The notes beneath the pieces are model-generated. The model was not told where the DNA came from and made no database searches. It saw nothing but the letters and a program-made list of their open reading frames with translations. Of a stretch of DNA of 60,000 nt, positions 37,475-49,650 are shown piece after piece. The stretch is from contig NC_079888.1 of assembly GCF_029227915.1 (NCBI RefSeq), forward strand, positions 8,603,001 to 8,663,000, read 5' to 3'. How positions within the stretch are numbered: position 1 is the first letter of the stretch; every line of letters starts with the position of its first letter. The DNA is from Hydractinia symbiolongicarpus. Lineage: Eukaryota > Cnidaria > Hydrozoa > Anthoathecata > Hydractiniidae. Both the position numbers and the translations under genes were made by a program.

Positions 37475-39029
37475 AAAAAGAAGGCTGTTGATTAACTAAA
37501 TTTCAATCACAGTTCCCCTGGTTCATCTTTTGACTTGGTCTGTAGAGTCCCATACTAATAAAGGTCAATATTATGCTAATTAGTGACTTTGTATAAAGAT
37601 GGTCGTTACTGAACCGGACTGTTATCTTCTGGGTATTTAAAAATTTATTTTTTTGCCTTTATTAGATTTATAGTAAATTTACCATGCCTAGTTGAGATTC
37701 GTTGCAACAACAAACAGAGTGCGTGTAACTTCTTTATTGTGTCAAAGAAAAGTGTAAAAAGACACGCCAGTTACTTCTTTTTTACATCGGTCGTCCAATC
37801 TCCGAACGACTTTTCAGTCCATTTTCCAGTTAAAACAAGTTACACTGCCTTTTAGAGCGAGATTAACTTTAAAATAACTAGGCTTTATCTTCACAAAGTC
37901 TTCAGTTAAACGACTTTTTTTAAAACTAATCCGAATAAACACAATATAGTAATCGAAGCACTAGGGCTAGGGGAAGGCGTGAAGAATTAGCGCCCGGGTT
38001 CAAACAGGAGCGGCAAAGGGTCGGAAATTGTAAAGCCTGAGCCGTGGGGCCGGAGCCGGAGATCCTAACTAAGTGCGCATGCGTGAAAATATGTAAACAA
38101 ACCACAAAAAAATTTTGCAAAAAAATTAGCTCGGGAGCGAAATGTGAAAGTTGCACAGAACAGACTGAACTTGACAGTTTTTTTCCTATACCTATTAATG
38201 CGTTTTCAATTTTTTTCTATTCTTTGTTTTAACATTAAGCATACTCCTATGTATTATAACACAGTTAGGTTGTTTAACAGCTAGCTAGCCATCTAAACGC
38301 ACTGATTTGTTGCAAAATTACTAAATGATAGGACTGTGCGTCTACCATTTTTAAGGTCTTATTCCATAATACTTGCAAACAAATTTTTACAGACAAGTTG
38401 TCCATGTTCCTTTGGCTAATAATGATTTATTTTATGTGGTTAGCAAGCCTCACTTATTTAGAAGGAGTTTTAGAGTGATTAAAGTTTGAGCTAGCTATAG
38501 AAATCTTTGAATTTTTAGCCCAACTAGACAATGCTCCAATGCTACCACTACTACTTAGCTTGAGCATTTTTGAGTTGTGTGGAACATGGACTTTTAATTG
38601 TATATAAATGTCTTATCGTGGAAATCTTATTTATGCAAAACTTACAAGCATATATAGCCAATTAACCAGTGTCTAAAACTAATAAATATTTTAAGTTAGA
38701 AAAGGAGAAACACCTTGGTTAATGTAGTCTTGAACTTATAAAGGTAGTTTGGCCACAATATATAGCATACATAAAATAAAGTTGAGCTAACTGCCCAAAT
38801 TACAAATTCATTTGTTGGCCCTCAAAAGAAGGAATTTCCTTATTTTTTTGGCAATAAGTTTTTTAAAAATTTATGTTTTTATATGGGAAAGTGTTTTAGG
38901 GTGAATTTACTGTAGTCTTTCATATGTTATTTAAGTGTAGGCAAATTAGGATTTGCAATAAAAGAAACAAATAAAAGTTTTAAATCTCAGACTCATTTCC
39001 TTAAAGGTTTATAGAAAATTGAGACTCTT
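37475..39029. other. Intergenic, with a GC-richer island
   Basis: Mostly AT-rich sequence without recognised exons. A GC-richer patch at about 37970-38090 stands out and is listed separately as a possible promoter. Confidence 0.45.
37970..38090. promoter_or_regulatory. Candidate promoter island with NRF1-like site
   Basis: The patch holds gccggagccggagat and a palindromic tgcgcatgcg at 38074-38083, the core of the animal NRF1 motif. It lies 2.3 kb upstream of the ABTB1 start codon and could be its promoter, with a 5' UTR intron between. A box-B-like gggttcaaac at 37997 makes a tRNA-SINE relic an alternative. Confidence 0.25.
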
Positions 39030-39692
39030 ACTTGGTGATTTTTCTATATAACTTACTGGATAACTTAACGGATCCACCGGCATGGGCTTGTGCCACCCAA
39101 GGTAGATTGGGAAAACTAGAAAAACGATTAACATGCGTCCGTACCTTTCTTGGGAAAGAGAGGGAATATTCAATGAATAATTTACTCATCAAAAACGATG
39201 CCATATTAGTTTTCAAAGCCATGAATCACATTGCTCCTGATTACATGCGCTCAAAATTCCTTTTGACAAAAAACTGTCATAATCATCAAACAAGAGGAGC
39301 TTCAAAAAACAGGTTCACACTTCCCTTGGTCAACACGGAATTTGGCAAAAAAGCCTTCCCATTTAGAGCTGCAAAAGTGTGGAATAATCTTCCAGACCAA
39401 GTGACCTGTGATGGAAGTCTGCTTTCGTTTAAGACTTCCATCATTATTTATTTGGCAAATTCTAATGGAGATCACTTTTTAACTTTTTAATTTTTGTTTT
39501 TTATTCTTTTTCTTTTCAATTTTCACAGATTATAAATGTTACTATGTTTGATTGAGCTGAGGCAGTCTAAGGTTTATCACTTTTTGTTTCTTTTTTGTTC
39601 TAGTGGTCCCCAGTGGAAACAATCCACCAACTATAGGTTTTTGTGATTTTCTGGGCTAGCCACTTTAAATATTTATTATTATTATTATTATT
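39030..39692 (+). mobile_element. LINE 3' fragment, plus strand
   Basis: A 152-codon frame (39032-39490) has the C-terminal signature of CR1/L2-type LINE proteins: ILVFKAMNHIAPDYM, HQTRGASKNRF, then FPFRAAKVWNNLPDQV and SLLSFKTSI. A 3' UTR of about 180 bp follows, and the copy ends in an ATT repeat at 39671-39693. The catalytic reverse-transcriptase part is absent. Confidence 0.75.
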
Positions 39693-39693
39693 A
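39671..39693. repeat. ATT microsatellite shared by two LINE tails
   Basis: About seven ATT units sit exactly where the plus-strand LINE fragment (left) and the minus-strand LINE fragment (right) meet. Such repeats are common LINE 3' tails. Confidence 0.8.
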
Positions 39694-40098
39694 CCGGTAT
39701 GGTCTTTAGTAACATCAGTGGTCGTTTTAGAGGTGGGGCAGGCGGACTTGTGTAGAGCCCTCTAACAATCTCGAAATGCGGCTTAATAAATGTATAATAA
39801 AATAAATGTTTATTGAAGTGGCAGACACTACTTTCTCTGGTAGAATGTTCCAATCATGAATAACCCAAGGAACAAATGAAAATTTTCATTTATCCAGCCT
39901 ACTATGAGGCTTCCATATTTGTGTCCTCTTGTCAATGAATTCTTCCTCAGTTCAAAAAAGTCTATCGTGTTCAAATTTTCATACCCATTCATTATTTTAA
40001 ATACTTCTATGATGTCAACTCTTAATCTCCTCATCTCCAGAGACATCAAATTACATATATCACATGGGTATAATGTTTTTAGCAAAATTGTTCAGTAA
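39694..40098 (-). mobile_element. LINE 3' fragment, minus strand
   Basis: On the minus strand the frame reads LEMRRLRVDIIEVFKIMNGY, then FFELRKNSLTRGHKYG. After a frameshift it continues WVIHDWNILPEKVVSATSIN, the standard LINE ORF2 C-terminal order. It is a different family from its plus-strand neighbour and is broken by at least one frameshift. Confidence 0.75.
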
Positions 40099-40342
40099 CT
40101 GCTTTCCTATCAATAAAGACATACTAGCCGTTAGCCTATGGAAAGTCTATGGTAAAAATTCACATTTGTTATTTTTAGCTTAAAGGTTTCGTGCATGGTT
40201 TAGTGTGACCAGGTTTTGACTGACAGAGTATTGTTATAGAGATTTTTACAGTATGTATGTAAATGAAAAAACCATTTACTTTACTCTATATTATGTATGT
40301 ATTATAAGGATAATATACATATGATATACAGATGCAGCAGTC

Positions 40343-43300
40343 ATGGAAAAACCAAACATAAAAGCTTTGTTTAATTATTGCCGAAGAGGAAAAATAAATA
40401 AACTGAAGTAAGTGAAAATATATTTTGCTCTTAGTTTTTTCCAAACTAATATTTATTTCACTGGTTAGAATTCCATATTTTCTCTTTTGTTTTGGAAAAT
40501 TCGAAAATCTAAGTGGTGGAGATGTAGTGTCCAGGCTTAAGCAAGAACAAGTATGTGGGGTTTTATGTGACATTAATTCCCTAGCATGTTATTAGAATTT
40601 TTTTGTATGCAATTTTATGGCATAATAAGCTGATGAGCATATGGTGGCATGCAAATACAGTATTGAACTTTTTTATATAAATATGTGTGGGTGTCTAATC
40701 AGTATGCAATCAGTTTTTTAACTACAGACTTTTTGCTAGCTCTTTTTTCCTCTGCTAAAATTTTCTTTACTCTGCTAACATTTTCTTTCATTCCAAACAC
40801 TTCTCTTCCAAATGTGAAATATTTTTTTCTCCATAAATTTAAAAAAACCTGGATCTGATTGTGGTCTTTAATTTTGACTCACGTTTTGAATAACCTTTTT
40901 GAATGTTCTTACTTATACACTGTATAAAAAAGCTTTATGATGTACTTAGGAATGTTTAAACTGTCATGCCATAATATGAATCTAAAATCAAAAAAACATG
41001 TTACCTATGTATTAAACGTTTTTAATATTTTCATTTTTAGGCAGCTCATTGAAGATAGTGATATTGAATTGAATATATGTGATCAATGGGACAGTACTCC
41101 ACTGTATGTTGATATTTCCAACTACAAGTTCAGCTGTAATGTTATCGAAAAGCGTCTGTCATACTTTCGTTGCCCAAGTCTCATTATTCATTGTTTGTAG
41201 CAGTTTGAATATTTTAAAGCAGAGTCTTTAGCCAGATATTATTCATGACATTATGTATTTGTATTTCATAGTTATTATGCATGTTTGTGTGGTCATGAAA
41301 AAACTGTTGAATACTTGTTACAAAATGGTATGATTAGGTTGTTATATTTCTTCGTCTTAGCTTTTGATAAAAAAACACATATAGTTAAAAAGTTAAAATA
41401 TTTCCAGCTTGCCATCTTCAGTAACTAAAATTTTCGTATACATGCCTTATATTTTGAAATCTTGGACAAATATTTAGGGGCAAAATGTCAAGCCAACACA
41501 TTTGCGGGAGAACGTTGTCTGTATGCAGCACCAACTCAAAAGATTAGGGAGATTCTTAAAGATTATAGAGCAATAACTAAAGATTGCATTCGAAGAGACA
41601 ATTATGTGGGATTCTTTAATAGGTAAGTTATTTTTATAATAAACAATTCATTCTTGTGTGTGATTTAATTTTTTGCATTGAGTGAAACAAGACTTATTTA
41701 CAAGCGTAATTTTTACAAAATGAGTGAAGTTATACATGAGTATATAAGTTAGGTTTGTGCACAGCTGGTTAAAAAATAACAAAATGAAAATTCTCTAAAT
41801 TATACAGACATGATTAAGACTATCTTACTGACATTTTATCATGAAAAAAAACCTTTTGTTCCTTTGTTTTATACAAATAAGAAGTGACTGAAGAGAGATT
41901 TCTTGAAGAGATTAAAGACAGTAGAATTTTAGTGATTCTTCCTTGAAGTAATTCTACATGAAGGTTTTTGAATAGCCATTTCCTTTAAATTAATATAGAT
42001 CTAGAAATCGTACCATCGATTTTGCATCTTTGGCAAGAGAGCGATTTTATTTACTTTTAAAAGTGGAAACGTTTAACCTCCACTAATAAGCTGGAATAGA
42101 ATTAGTTTTTAAATTTTGTTATTGCAGGTGACACAACTGTGCTTAAGAAATATTTTGCCCAGTTCACAAAAGTTTATGCTTGTAAAATGTCAAACGAATT
42201 TTCATTCTGGTAAAAATTTCTAACCCTATATTAATTTTGATTTCTCGCTAATTTGGTGATATCTTTCTCTGCATTATCTCTTCTATTATCTCGAGTCTAA
42301 AAATTAAAATTACCCTATGAAATTTGTTAATATTCGATACATAAATTTTCCTAGATGTTTAGACAACCAAGCTTATAAAGACTTTTGTTTTGTTGTCCAT
42401 GGCCGTCATTTCTTTGTACACAAAGTTATTCTGGCATCAAGATCAACGTATTTCCTAAATATGTTTGAAACGAAATGGAAATGTAAGAAATACCTCCATA
42501 TCAAACACAAACTCGTAAGTATTGAGAAAATTTAATTCACAGTCTAACTGTTGGACAGTTTTTATAGTTAAATACTATAAAAACTGTTTTTAAATACATA
42601 TCAAGCACAAACTTGTAAGTATTTGAACAGCACATATTACTCATAATAGCTTCTGATGTAAACTTTGCACCGCATGCTGTATTCTAAGTAATGATTTCCA
42701 CAACTATAAAGTCTCTTTGGGTTTTTTCTACTTCATAAAGCATCATATGTTATTTTTTTGTTACACTGATAAGGTTAAATTTTCCTGTCCAATATCCTCT
42801 ATCGTAATAAGCTTATAATTGAATTATTAAATTGCAAAAAAGCAAAATACCCATTTGATTGACCTTTTTTCCAGTCTTTTGCAAACTATTTGTTTAATGT
42901 ACAGTAAAAAATAAGTTGAAAAGACCTTCGCTCAATGTATCATGTTTAAGGCGAATCCAAAATGTCGGCAATACCTAATTTGTAACATAAACAGAACTAA
43001 CATTTGCAGTAGAATGTTAAAAAAATATTTCCAATTGAACATTTCTCACTAGGATTTTTTTTATATAATTCACAGCCTAACCGTTGGACAGTTTTTATAG
43101 TTAAAAACTGTTTTTAAATACTATAAATATAATATCTTCCAGGTAACAATTTCATCATTCCAATATATGTTACAGTATGTATACACAGGTTAGTATTTAA
43201 TGAGGTTAGTGTGACCACACCGTTTGAGGAAATTTATTTGGCTGTTTATAATAGCAAAATGTATGTCCTTCCCCGTTACCTAAATATATCTCAACATTTC

Positions 43301-46300
43301 GTAATAGTAAGAAGAGTTACTTGTAACAGCACTTTTACAAAAAACAAATATCACATGCCAAGGCAATAAGACTAAAAACATTAAATCTTTTTTTTTCAAA
43401 AACAAATCTATATTATAATGCCCGTATACGTCTTCCCGTCCGTCCGTCCGTCTGTCTGTCACGCAAAATGGTAGCTTAGCTGCGACAGGCGGACCCGTGG
43501 ATTTTTCCACGGGCTAACAACTAGTAAAGAGAAATTACAATGGAATTACACATTTACATCCATGTCTTTTAGATCGTATTGATGTTCCAATATGTGAAAT
43601 AAGTGATTTGAAAAGATTGAGCAGACAATGTCATCTCTTTGAATTGGAAAAAAAGCTGGATGAAGCACACAGACATTGCTACTTTTATAGTAAGGTCGTT
43701 TTCTTATTTATTATAAATTGTGTCTGAAGTATACCTGTGTATTATCTAGCTTTTCTTGTTCAGTTTATTTCCAAAATTACAGACATGATATAATTTGTCT
43801 GCTACACGTCGGAAAACTTGTGTAACGTCGACAATTTATATTTTCTTTTGCGATAGCACGTTCGTATATACGAACAGCGGTTGTATGAAGAGAGAAAATA
43901 AAAACATTCAGCTCAAAGAATAACCACGTCGGCAAAGATCAAAAGTTTGCCGACGTGAATCAAGAGTTTTTGCTAAAAATCGGCAATTGCCGGGTGCCGA
44001 CATGAATTAAAATGGTTGTCATAGCACAGATCACCAAGCACATAGGTTTTGTAGCTTTTCCATTTTTTTTTTATTTTTGTAGATGACACAGAAATCGTTT
44101 ATAAACCACTTTTTAATTTTTTTCATATATTCTGTATAAATATTTAAAAATAATAGTAATAATAATAATATTTCCTAAGGGCCTAATGGCCAACAATTAC
44201 AAAAAATTTATATTTGGATTTTACCCTAAGGTTCTTAAATAAATCCTTTAATTGTTTGTTTTTCATAAGAAAAAATAGATGTTCCGAACTGTAGGTGAAA
44301 ATACGCCTTACTTATAACAGAATCGTCATCCTTTGTTTCTTAGCTGGTACCAAACCCAAGATGATGAAAGATAATGTGTCCATATTGAGCATACAGCCAG
44401 AATTCAATTCCTCAGCTTTAAGTGAATCTTACATGTATTTAATGCATTATTGTATTCCTCAAAATATCAATATAAAAGTAAGTACTATTATAAGTCTAAG
44501 CTTGTATAAGAACACCAAGGGAAGATTACTAGTCTATTATATTTTTAGTCTACCTTGTTGTCGGAGCATTTATTCCAGTAATTCTAAAGAATGTTAGGTC
44601 CAGGCAGGACAAAAGTTTAATCTAGAAAATTTATATGACTTCCATACACCACGTTGATGAATATTTCTTAGGTGTATATGTTACGGAAATATGATCAGTT
44701 GAGGATAATGCATATTAGCTTTCAGGTTATTGTTATGTATAATAACAGGTTAATATGCATAATTCCCGAATATAAAACCTACATAATGTACCAATTTTTG
44801 GCATTTATCAGCATGCTAATAAATATTTGTTAGGTGTATATGTTACGATCAATTGGAGATTACGTTAGGGTTAAAATTATTTTCATTAGGCATAATTACC
44901 AGTTAATATGCATAACTCCCTAATTTATCACAATCTCCATAACATATACACAAGAGACTTTATTTTTTTCTTTGCACGAAGTCATTTGCTTTCTATGTCC
45001 TTGAATAGTCAACATTATACAGGAATTATAACTGATAGCATAAACAAATCTGATTGGTCAATAGTTCTTGCGACCGATAGGATAGATCGATAGATCAAAA
45101 ATTTTCTATGAGTTATGTGATGGTCAAAGTTCTGATTAAGTGGAAGAATACATACCAGTTTTTATATATACATTTTCATCCAAAAAATATCAAAAATATA
45201 ATGTTAAAGAGAATGTGTTACTGCTCTCTCTTACTTTCGTTTTAAACCAATCCGGAGTACATGTTGTTTATAAATAGCTCATGCTATCATTTAGAGATAT
45301 CCAGAGGAATTACCTGATATATTTTTCATCGAATTGCCAGAGTTTGAAGAACACTCATCCCCAGGTTTGTTTATAGGATAATTGTACTGAAAGAATTTAC
45401 TGTTGGAAAATAAATTTAGTCAAAATGTTGTAATTCTAAAAATTATACAGCGTAAATCCTCTATAAAACGCCCGGAGCGGTTATTTTGAGAGGGGCGACG
45501 AAAAATAGGTCGATTTAACGCATGTTTGAATTATCTGAGGTTGGAGTTAACCGGAGTATTTTATAAGAAAGTATTAACGAAAGTTCAAGGGACCCAAGAA
45601 AATGGTTCGAGATAATAAAAGTTAGAGTTATTCGGTGTTCGAGTTGCCGGGAGCTAACTATAATATCAATAAATCGTCCTGTTTTGCATCAAGAAAAAAA
45701 GAATGAGGAAAGAGACTTAGTTGGACACCTCCAACTAAGTCGATTCCCTTATCCTCCTATTGCAGTCATCGGAAAGCATAAAAAAAGATAAATAATCACA
45801 CTGAGGAAGAACAACTTAAACATTTGTTATTTGTCTTTACCTATAAAAACGCATGTGGTAATATTTCTGTATTAAACGCCCCTTAAAAGAGGCGTCTATT
45901 AGAAGGGATATTAAGTAAAGGGGGCGTTTATTAAATATTTTGGTTTTTTTTGGGGGGGAGACCTTTAGCAAAAGGGAGCGTTTTTTAGAGGATTTACAGT
46001 ATTCTAAAATTTCATAAATTTCAAATTAAAATTACACTATGTTAACCAGTCTTTTATAACACTTTTTTTGATTTAGAAGGAAAGAGTGATGTTACTGAAA
46101 CAAATAGTTTTCCTTACACTGATATTTGTTTTCAAGTCAGTGGACACACTTTCTATGGCCACCAGGTAAGCGCTTGTTTTATTTTTGTAATAATTTATTT
46201 TATTATGACGTCATAGCTTGCATCGTCTTTTTTAAGAAATAACATGAATAGCATTCTTCAGAAGCTTTTCTATTCAAGGTTAGAACTCGTGTTCACAATA

Positions 46301-48833
46301 ACAGAGTGGCCACACTTTCTAAAATAACCTATAAAATTAAATCCCTCCTAAAATAATTTAAATAGCCTAAAATTTGTACCCAACATATTGATTCTCCAAA
46401 AATATCGTAAAGTTTGTATGCAATATACAATTGATTTTTCTGTATATTTTTTCATATTTTCAAAAAAGACTAGGCTTTATTATTAGCAATTCTATATTTC
46501 ATACTAAGATCTTGTCAAAATCTGAAATATAAACGATTTTATAAGTATTCTCCAAAAATTTGATCCCCAAACGTCCCAAATTCTCCTAAAATCTCCTACT
46601 CTGATAGGGGTGGCTTCATTTTAAAAAGGCTACCTTAGGGGGGATTTTGTCAATTTCGCCAAAATTAAATCGTTATTCGCAAAATTCAGGAAGAAAATAA
46701 TTTTTTTCTTCTGATTTACCTGGAACTACATATAATAGATATGTGAATTTCAACTTCAGCAGTTTTTTGTCTGTATGCCTCCTATATATAAGCGCTTTTG
46801 AAAAATGGAATAAATTTAGTCATCGAATCTTTAAATTCGCGAAATTTAATTTTTGCTTAAATTATGACATTCTAACTTCGCGAAAATTTATTCTTAAGAT
46901 AATTAATTCCCTAAGGTAATAAAAACTTGAGAAAAGAACGTCTTGGCGGTAGCAATATGGAAGCAAAAAAATTGAATTGAGTTTAAAATTAATCTCTATA
47001 TAATAGTGCTAAATATGATATGATTCTACCATGGCACACCTAGAACAAAAGAGTTTGGGAAAGGGTGTGAAACTGGGGCATAAAAATGTTGTTACATTTA
47101 GTGATATGGGTGTTTTGGTTTCGAACAGGAAATATTCCAGTACAAAAAGTACCGCTACATTTAAATGACCATTCTGTCCAAAAAATTGTTTAAGTTGCAA
47201 AAGTTGAAATGTATGGCCAACCTATAAGAATAGACAAATATATGCATGTCAAAACAAAATTATTTTTACCTCCAAACTTTATCAAAAACAAAAACTTTTT
47301 TAAATTACTAGAGCTCCACTCCCACTCCGCCTTATATAATTTGTGCAGTACTGTGATATTAAAAAGACTAATTACACGCCGTCGTTGTTCTTAGTTGTTT
47401 TTTCGTGGACGGAGTGATTATTTCAACTCGCTCGCTCACTTCAATGAATTATCTTCACTGGATAACCAACGTCATATACCAACAATCACCCTAAATGACG
47501 TCACACCGGAAGCGTTTGCCGTCATAACAACGTTTATATACACAAACCAATGCGATGTAAGTGTATTTACCACGTTGTATTTTGTTTATTCGTGTGTCAA
47601 AACTAGGTGGTGCTACGGATGCACGAAAATACGATGCCCTGAAAGTATTTTTACGTCAGACGAAAATCTAAAACCCTTGGGTGTATTTATTACAAACGAA
47701 TCTGTGTTTTTTTCTCAAGCTAACGCCTAGTTGTTGTTTTTTCTATAGATGAATGACTTTGAAGAGTTTTTGAAATAACAAAGAATGTTACTGCGTGTGC
47801 TTTCAGCGACATTCGTCTTGCATTTTATTTTCCTTTTTTTCTTTCCTGTAATTTGTTTTATATCTTATTTTGGTATCTTAGACATGAAAATTCCAGAAAA
47901 AAATCGAGATATTTGGGGATTTTTTATTTATTTTAAACAGCCTGCTGAGGAGATATTTAAAAGTTTTTTAAAAATTATTTTCTGTATAGATACCTGATGA
48001 AACCATTTTGGAATTGTTGCATTTATCTTCCTTGTATTTACTTCCTACACTAAAGAAGAAGTGTGCTAATAAGTTGTCCGCCATGTTGGATTGTGAAAAT
48101 ATAGTGGCCATTTATCAACTGTCAAGGCTGTATAATCTAACGTCTTTGGAAACGTCTTGTTGTGAGTTTATGGCTAATCATTTGCACGAGGTTAGTTTTG
48201 ATGTTTCGTAAATAAGCAAGGCAAACAACTCGCATAAGTCGCATAACGGAAACTCGAAAACATAATACACTCGCTGAATTCATGTTCTTATCCCGCCTAC
48301 GACGGTATATGTTGCACTTTCTCCCATAAAGTGGGTTTTTTCATCATATGTATGCTCCTTCAAAGTATGCCTTAAGAACTTATATGTCACGAACCCCAGG
48401 ATGGGAAACGGACAGGGTCGGAAGCTGCAAAATTAGCGAAATGAAACATCAAGATGTGGTATAATTCACGGAACATTTCCCCGGTTTGGTGATTCCAAGG
48501 TCTGTTAGCAAAGTTGTTAGAAAAATGAAAAAACACCAAAAAATAGGGCGCTGTATATTTTAACTATGACTTTCAAATGTGAAATAAAAAATATTGTCCT
48601 TGTTTAAGGTTATCGATAGCGATGAGTTTAGTGAGCTGGTTCTAGCCGATGCGACGGAAATCAAAAATCGTGAGGAAACTGATTCCATCCCTGTGATTGA
48701 TGATATTCGATTTCAACTTCACAACTCCGCCCTACCAGGTATGCAATCTGCCGACATTTGTTACGGAAGTTCCGCTGATCAAAAATTTGAATTGTTGGAG
48801 AAATTGCTGCTCCGTCTCGGCCTTGATGCTTGA
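40343..48833 (+). CDS. ABTB1: Ankyrin repeat and BTB domain protein 1 (13 exons)
   Basis: Exons: 40343-40407, 41041-41103, 41272-41327, 41478-41622, 42355-42514, 43143-43188, 43573-43689, 44344-44477, 45295-45364, 46077-46165, 47395-47556, 47990-48190, 48609-48833. All junctions are GT/AG and every codon phase closes, giving 510 residues (human ABTB1 is 478). Residues 1-68 form two ankyrin repeats (CDQWDSTPLYYACLCGHEK, then ANTFAGERCLYAAP). BTB domain 1 covers about 115-190 (DFCFVVHGRHFFVHKVILAS) and BTB domain 2 about 297-375 (DICFQVSGHTFYGHQ, FFRGRSDYF). A helical BTB-following segment covers 370-436, and the family tail ETDSIPVIDDIRF is at 459-471. BTB proteins of this type act as adaptors, possibly for cullin-3 ligases; human ABTB1 is linked to PTEN signalling and eEF1A1 turnover. 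Introns carry several repeats. No canonical AATAAA was seen close after the stop. Confidence 0.95.
42538..42597. repeat. Intron-5 duplicated segment, copy 1
   Basis: The sequence cacagtctaactgttggaca then gtttttatag recurs at 43071-43123 with few changes. Immediately after it (42598-42620) is a second copy of the exon 5 end and donor. Confidence 0.75.
42591..42625 (+). repeat. Duplicated exon-5 end with a second donor site
   Basis: The segment acatatcaagcacaaacttg then taagtattt copies the last bases of exon 5 plus its donor (ccatatcaaacacaaactcg then taagtatt at 42497-42522). It could act as a cryptic donor, but using it would read through a stop in the intron. Confidence 0.65.
43071..43123. 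repeat. Intron-5 duplicated segment, copy 2
   Basis: It reads cacagcctaaccgttggaca then gtttttatag, the partner of 42538-42597. It ends 20 bp before the acceptor of ABTB1 exon 6. Confidence 0.75.
43407..43524 (+). mobile_element. Intact 118-bp non-autonomous Helitron-like element
   Basis: It starts TCTATATTATAATGCCCGTA directly after an A. It contains ccgtccgtccgtctgtctgt and ends with a perfect hairpin (cccgtggatttttccacggg), seven bases (ctaacaa) and CTAG followed by T. A-TC...hairpin...CTAG-T is the Helitron terminus layout. It lies in ABTB1 intron 6. It is the best-preserved of about seven copies in the window. Confidence 0.85.
43925..43957. repeat. Perfect 12-bp-stem hairpin in ABTB1 intron 7
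   Basis: The arms cacgtcggcaaa and tttgccgacgtg pair perfectly around a 9-base loop. Nearby are a 16-bp palindrome (gttcgtatatacgaac) and further gtcgg/ccgac words (43805-44000). Probably part of a MITE relic. Confidence 0.75.
44656..44925. repeat. Diverged tandem duplication in ABTB1 intron 8
   Basis: Two copies of about 110 bp, offset by about 155-160 bp, share ttaggtgtatatgttacg near their start and gttaatatgcataa then ctccc or ttccc near their end. Confidence 0.65.
45448..45999. mobile_element. 552-bp TA-flanked MITE in ABTB1 intron 9
   Basis: The left end cagcgtaaatcctctataaa then acgccc is matched, inverted, by the right end gggagcgttttttagaggat then ttacag. TA lies on each side (45446-45447 and 46000-46001). 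Additional acgcccc/ggggcg words are inside both ends. No transposase is encoded. TA target sites fit the Tc1/mariner-pogo group. Confidence 0.75.
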
Positions 48834-49143
48834 TTGCGAACGTTCTGAAATTTCATGTTTCTCGACAATATTTTTTAACAAAGCATAAGAAGAACTTTTC
48901 AGGTGTTTTACTGTCTCACAGTTTAATTTTTTTTTTTTATTATTTCATACAATTAGAAGCATTTTGTTTTTAGTCTCTCTTTCAATTGAGTAGAAAATTT
49001 AAACTCCGAAACAGCCCTATTTTTAAAGTACTTAATTTAAAAATTTAAAAAAATATATGAACGTCGTCATATATTTTGTTATATAAGTCAAAAACTTTCA
49101 ATCAAAGATACGCATGAATCTTTATTGTTATACTATATTATAT
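48834..49143. other. ABTB1 3' flank or UTR
   Basis: AT-rich sequence probably containing the ABTB1 3' UTR. I see no canonical AATAAA signal near the stop codon. Confidence 0.4.
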
Positions 49144-49208
49144 TATATTTGTTTCTCTTGTACTATATTTGTTTCTCTTGTACTATATTTGTTTCTCTTG
49201 TACTATAT
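49144..49208. repeat. 20-bp tandem repeat, 3 units
   Basis: Three identical 20-bp units (tatttgtttctcttgtacta) lie about 310 bp after the ABTB1 stop codon, preceded by a tata-rich run. Confidence 0.85.
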
Positions 49209-49650
49209 TTCCAAGTGTGATATTAGTTGTTTTAGCACGTTTTAAAACCACTAACAGTTTCATATCTTTCTCACTGTTGTAATATACATGTTTTGATATC
49301 TTATCTACGTTATTTTTTCACAATTAGCTGCGTTTTATTTTATTTTCAATTTAATTTTTGTCGCACGTGTTGCGTCTTGGAATTATATATATAATATGTA
49401 CAATACTTTGTATTCTTGCTATAAATGTTTATTCTATTTTGTTGAAAACCAAAAATTATTCTAAATTTCCAAAAAAAATCAAAACAAACCGCCGCCGCCA
49501 TATCTTTTAAAGTATAAAACATTTAATTTTCTTCTGAAAAAGCTTTCCGTCACCATCATATCTATAATCGGGTTTATGGTCATTTCAAATTGCAGTGCAG
49601 GTAGAAGTACCGCAGCATTGGCTTTATATTTTGGTTTTGATATGCAACTA

